Source: Plotosus lineatus (lineage: Eukaryota > Chordata > Actinopteri > Siluriformes > Plotosidae). From it: a stretch of DNA of 64,000 nucleotides. Below the pieces are notes generated by a model. That model was not told where the DNA came from. It worked only from the letters and a program-made list of their open reading frames with translations, and did no database searches. The stretch covers positions 10,842,966 through 10,906,965 of the forward strand of contig CM045746.1 of assembly GCA_024760905.1 (NCBI GenBank), written 5' to 3'. Shown piece by piece: positions 61,729 to 64,000 of the stretch. How positions within the stretch are numbered: position 1 is the stretch's first letter; the number at the start of each line of letters is the position of its first letter. The translations under genes and the position numbers were made by a program.

Positions 61729-62402
61729 CAGACGCGCCCCAACTTACGTTTTAGTTCGTTTCCGGACGTCTGAACGTCAGTTAAAAAAAAACGTAAGTTG
61801 TTACTGTATGTTCCAGTGACGTATGACGTTCATACTGTACTATACATCCATAAATACCATTACCATATCTCACAAAACACCCCTAAATCAATTATTATAA
61901 ACATAACATTGTAAAATAATATCAAATATATCAAATAATATCAACATTAATTTCAAATAAAGTAAATTAAAGCAAAATAATTTCAAATACGTAGATAAAT
62001 TTTAATCAAATTCACTCATCAAATATCAAATACAGTATCAAATATAACCTTTAATATTCTCTGTGATGAGATCTTTCTGCTTATAAATGTTTCCGATGGT
62101 CGACAGAGCCATTTGGAAGAAACATGCAACATTCATATGTTTTTCACCAGCATCGATTTTCTTGATAATAGCCATCTTCATTTGTAACGAGATGAGTCAC
62201 CACTTTTTCTGATTCCCACGATCACTAGTAGGCTTAGGCTTCTGACAAACCATATATGCTTAGGGTTACAAAAGTCCGCAAAACAGTGTAAACACAAAGA
62301 TCACAGAGACGACGTCTTAACACAAGGGTAACACGCAGTGAACTGGGAAGAAGGAGGGGCACGTTCAGTTTGTCATTTGTAAACAATGGACACAGCGTTA
62401 TT

Positions 62403-63245
62403 TAGGGATGTCATTGACAATTGTAATATCACAAAATCGCCGATGTAATTATGTTGATCTATCATTGATACATATAAAAGGGATATTGATACTTCTAACG
62501 TTATATAAAATTCATCTTATATTAAATTTCATACAAAGCTGTTTTAATTTAAATAACACTTGAGCAAGCGGTATCTTTTAATAAATAAAATAATGTACGA
62601 AAACACGTTATATAGTTTCAGTTGAAAACCAGCTTAGTGTAATGCCGAGTGTTAGTCCAAGCTTCCTGTGTTTATGACAGTGTCTGTAGTAAATGCCATT
62701 TTTCAATGACACCCCTAGTAAATGGTACGCCCCGCCTCTCTTTATGGTAAATGGTATGTATGTCCCTGCTTCCAGTATGCCTTTAGATCGTGTGTTCTCA
62801 ACAGTCCGGAACATTTTGAACAAGAAGAGACACTTATCAGCGGATAATGCAGATATGTTCATCTTCTTGCTCCATAATTATGAATTGTAAAAATGTGTCT
62901 CTTAAACTTTTCAATTGACAAGTGTTTGTAGAATAGAAACAACTTGTTTGAAATGAACTAGTAAACAAGCGTTTATAGATTTGTTAAATACAAAAAGGTG
63001 TTAATTAAAATCTTGTCGGTGGAAAATTATTTCCAGCCTTTTATTTCAGATTTTTCTTTAGTAATTGGTCACTTTATTATAAAATATTCAATGCGTTATA
63101 CAAACTACTGTAATATATCTTAGTCTGTTCTATTTAATGGATTTATGGAACAGTACAGCAATATTCTACACACGGAAATTTTTTAAATTTATTTTATTTT
63201 AATCAACATATTGATACCAATAATAGGTTTTCAATGACACCCCTG
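62403..63245 (+). mobile_element. hAT element remnant, 843 bp
   Basis: Termini TAGGGATGTCATTGA and TCAATGACACCCCTG are inverted with two mismatches. Flanks GCGTTATT and GCGTCATT form an 8-bp duplication with one change. It retains only the end of a hAT transposase. An uninterrupted homologous site exists at about 16650 (GCAGTGTCATTATGTCAG). Confidence 0.82.
62693..62890 (+). pseudogene. hAT transposase C-terminal fragment
   Basis: The final 40 residues, PASSMPLDRVFSTVRNILNK KRHLSADNADMFIFLLHNY, show the hAT dimerisation-domain signature (S.P.ERVFS.A..I...KR..L...N......L). The upstream part of the frame is not transposase-like. It has neither the catalytic region nor the zinc-finger BED domain. 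Confidence 0.8.
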
Positions 63246-63439
63246 GCGTCATTATGTCATTGCGTCATTTCGTCAGCGTACTACGTAGGTACATCTTGTA
63301 CTACAGAGAGCACGCTAAACTCAAAATTTGACATAATTAAAAAAAAAACAAAAAAAAAAAAAAAAACTAAAAAACCCCACATAAAATCGAAAAATACATA
63401 AAACGAATGGATGTAAGTCGGGGCGCTTCTGTACCTAAA

Positions 63440-64000
63440 TTCTACTAATTGATCTTCTAAAATATTCCACACTGTCCCTTTAAACAAAACAGTACAGTTC
63501 TTTGATGTTTTTAAGCTGACATGGTTACATACTGGTCATTTTCCTGAAGAGTATCAATAATTCTTGAGTATGCAATAGAGAGATGGATAGACGGGGAGAA
63601 AGAGAGCGCGATGAGGAAGTGAGAGTGGGTGATTTAGAGAGCAGAGATTTAGTGAGCGTGAAAAAGAAGGAGGACTGGAATGAAAGACTAAGGGAAGAAG
63701 GAGTGAGATGAAGGGAGAGAGAGAGAGAGAGAGAGACTGAGAGAGAAAGAGAGAGGTCTGTGTATAAGACAGAGCTTCATTGTTTCAGCTTCTCTCAATC
63801 TAATTGTGTCTGATGGCTGTAAAGTGGAGAGGCATTAACATAGGCGGCTACTCCCATGCGCTCTTACATTCATCATCTGAAACACAAATATGTGTGTGTA
63901 CTGTGTTTGTGTGTGTGTATTCGTCTCCATCATGTGGTGTGTGTGTCTCTATGTTGCTTTATCTAGCTCTTCTCTGCACGCACACGTTTATGTGTTTATG
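63440..64000. other. prss12 intron 4, AG-rich end of window
   Basis: Purine-rich tract (63580-63760) with GA repeats, then TG-rich sequence. No exon is recognised before the window ends. Confidence 0.4.

Larger units (their letters stand above)
61729..63431 (+). mobile_element. Complete TIR element with nested hAT copy
   Basis: TIRs CAGACGCGCCCCAACTTACG and GATGTAAGTCGGGGCGCTTCTG, both followed outward by TA. Relatives are at 11487 (interrupted) and 51707-52107 (inverted fragment). Removing the nested hAT element (62403-63245) leaves about 860 bp without a recognisable transposase, so it is nonautonomous, probably of the Tc1/mariner/pogo group. Confidence 0.8.

Noticed and set aside
60990..64000. 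Search for prss12 exon 5 (second half of SRCR 2)
   Set aside because: No frame with the expected C-G-E / CP..W / C pattern and proper phase was found; the exon is taken to lie beyond the window.

Overview
The window is vertebrate nuclear DNA, almost certainly from a ray-finned (teleost) fish. The evidence is split genes with GT-AG introns, very many CA/TG and AT microsatellites, and a dense mixture of fish-type repeats: RTE-clade LINEs, a Tc1 element with long terminal inverted repeats, hAT and Tigger/pogo-type elements, and tRNA-derived SINEs. The species is not identifiable by eye.

Four protein-coding loci are supported. (1) At the left edge, on the minus strand, lies the BTB-domain exon of zbtb5 (1520-2596); its zinc-finger end is outside the window. 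(2) mettl14, the non-catalytic partner of METTL3 in the m6A RNA methyltransferase, runs on the minus strand from 30331 to 9671. All 11 coding exons can be placed and their reading phases join to a 451-residue protein. (3) Between mettl14 and prss12, on the minus strand (34415-31816), is an unnamed gene with a Myb/SANT-like (trihelix-type) DNA-binding domain. One of its exon junctions does not resolve. (4) prss12 (neurotrypsin) starts at 42041 on the plus strand. Signal peptide, kringle, a first SRCR domain and half of a second are visible, and the rest lies beyond 64000. The divergent mettl14/prss12 arrangement is, from general knowledge, also found in mammals.

Most of the remainder is repeats. 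2.7-9.6 kb holds SINEs, a broken RTE copy, a LINE fragment and a palindromic hAT MITE. mettl14 intron 9 (10.4-18.8 kb) contains a nest of elements: an RTE copy and two Tigger-like elements inserted in or beside an older TIR element. mettl14 intron 5 holds another Tigger-like element with a 145-bp tandem duplication. mettl14 intron 1 holds a Tc1 element and a rearranged RTE copy. 35.3-40.6 kb is a cluster of RTE copies partly in head-to-head orientation. prss12 intron 1 has two perfect inverted repeats, many SINE pieces and nonautonomous TIR elements. 56.6-58.7 kb is a further minus-strand RTE copy.

The most unusual signal is a SINE family whose tRNA-like head and body are joined to two different 3' tails. 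One tail matches the 3' end of the RTE LINE in this same window, and the other resembles the L2-type tail ending in GAATGAATGA repeats. Other points of interest are complementary TG/CA repeats that closely flank two prss12 exons, a probable GC-AG intron in mettl14, and an identical short Tigger helix-turn-helix reading frame kept in two separate nonautonomous copies. No RNA genes, CRISPR arrays or prokaryote-type systems were seen.
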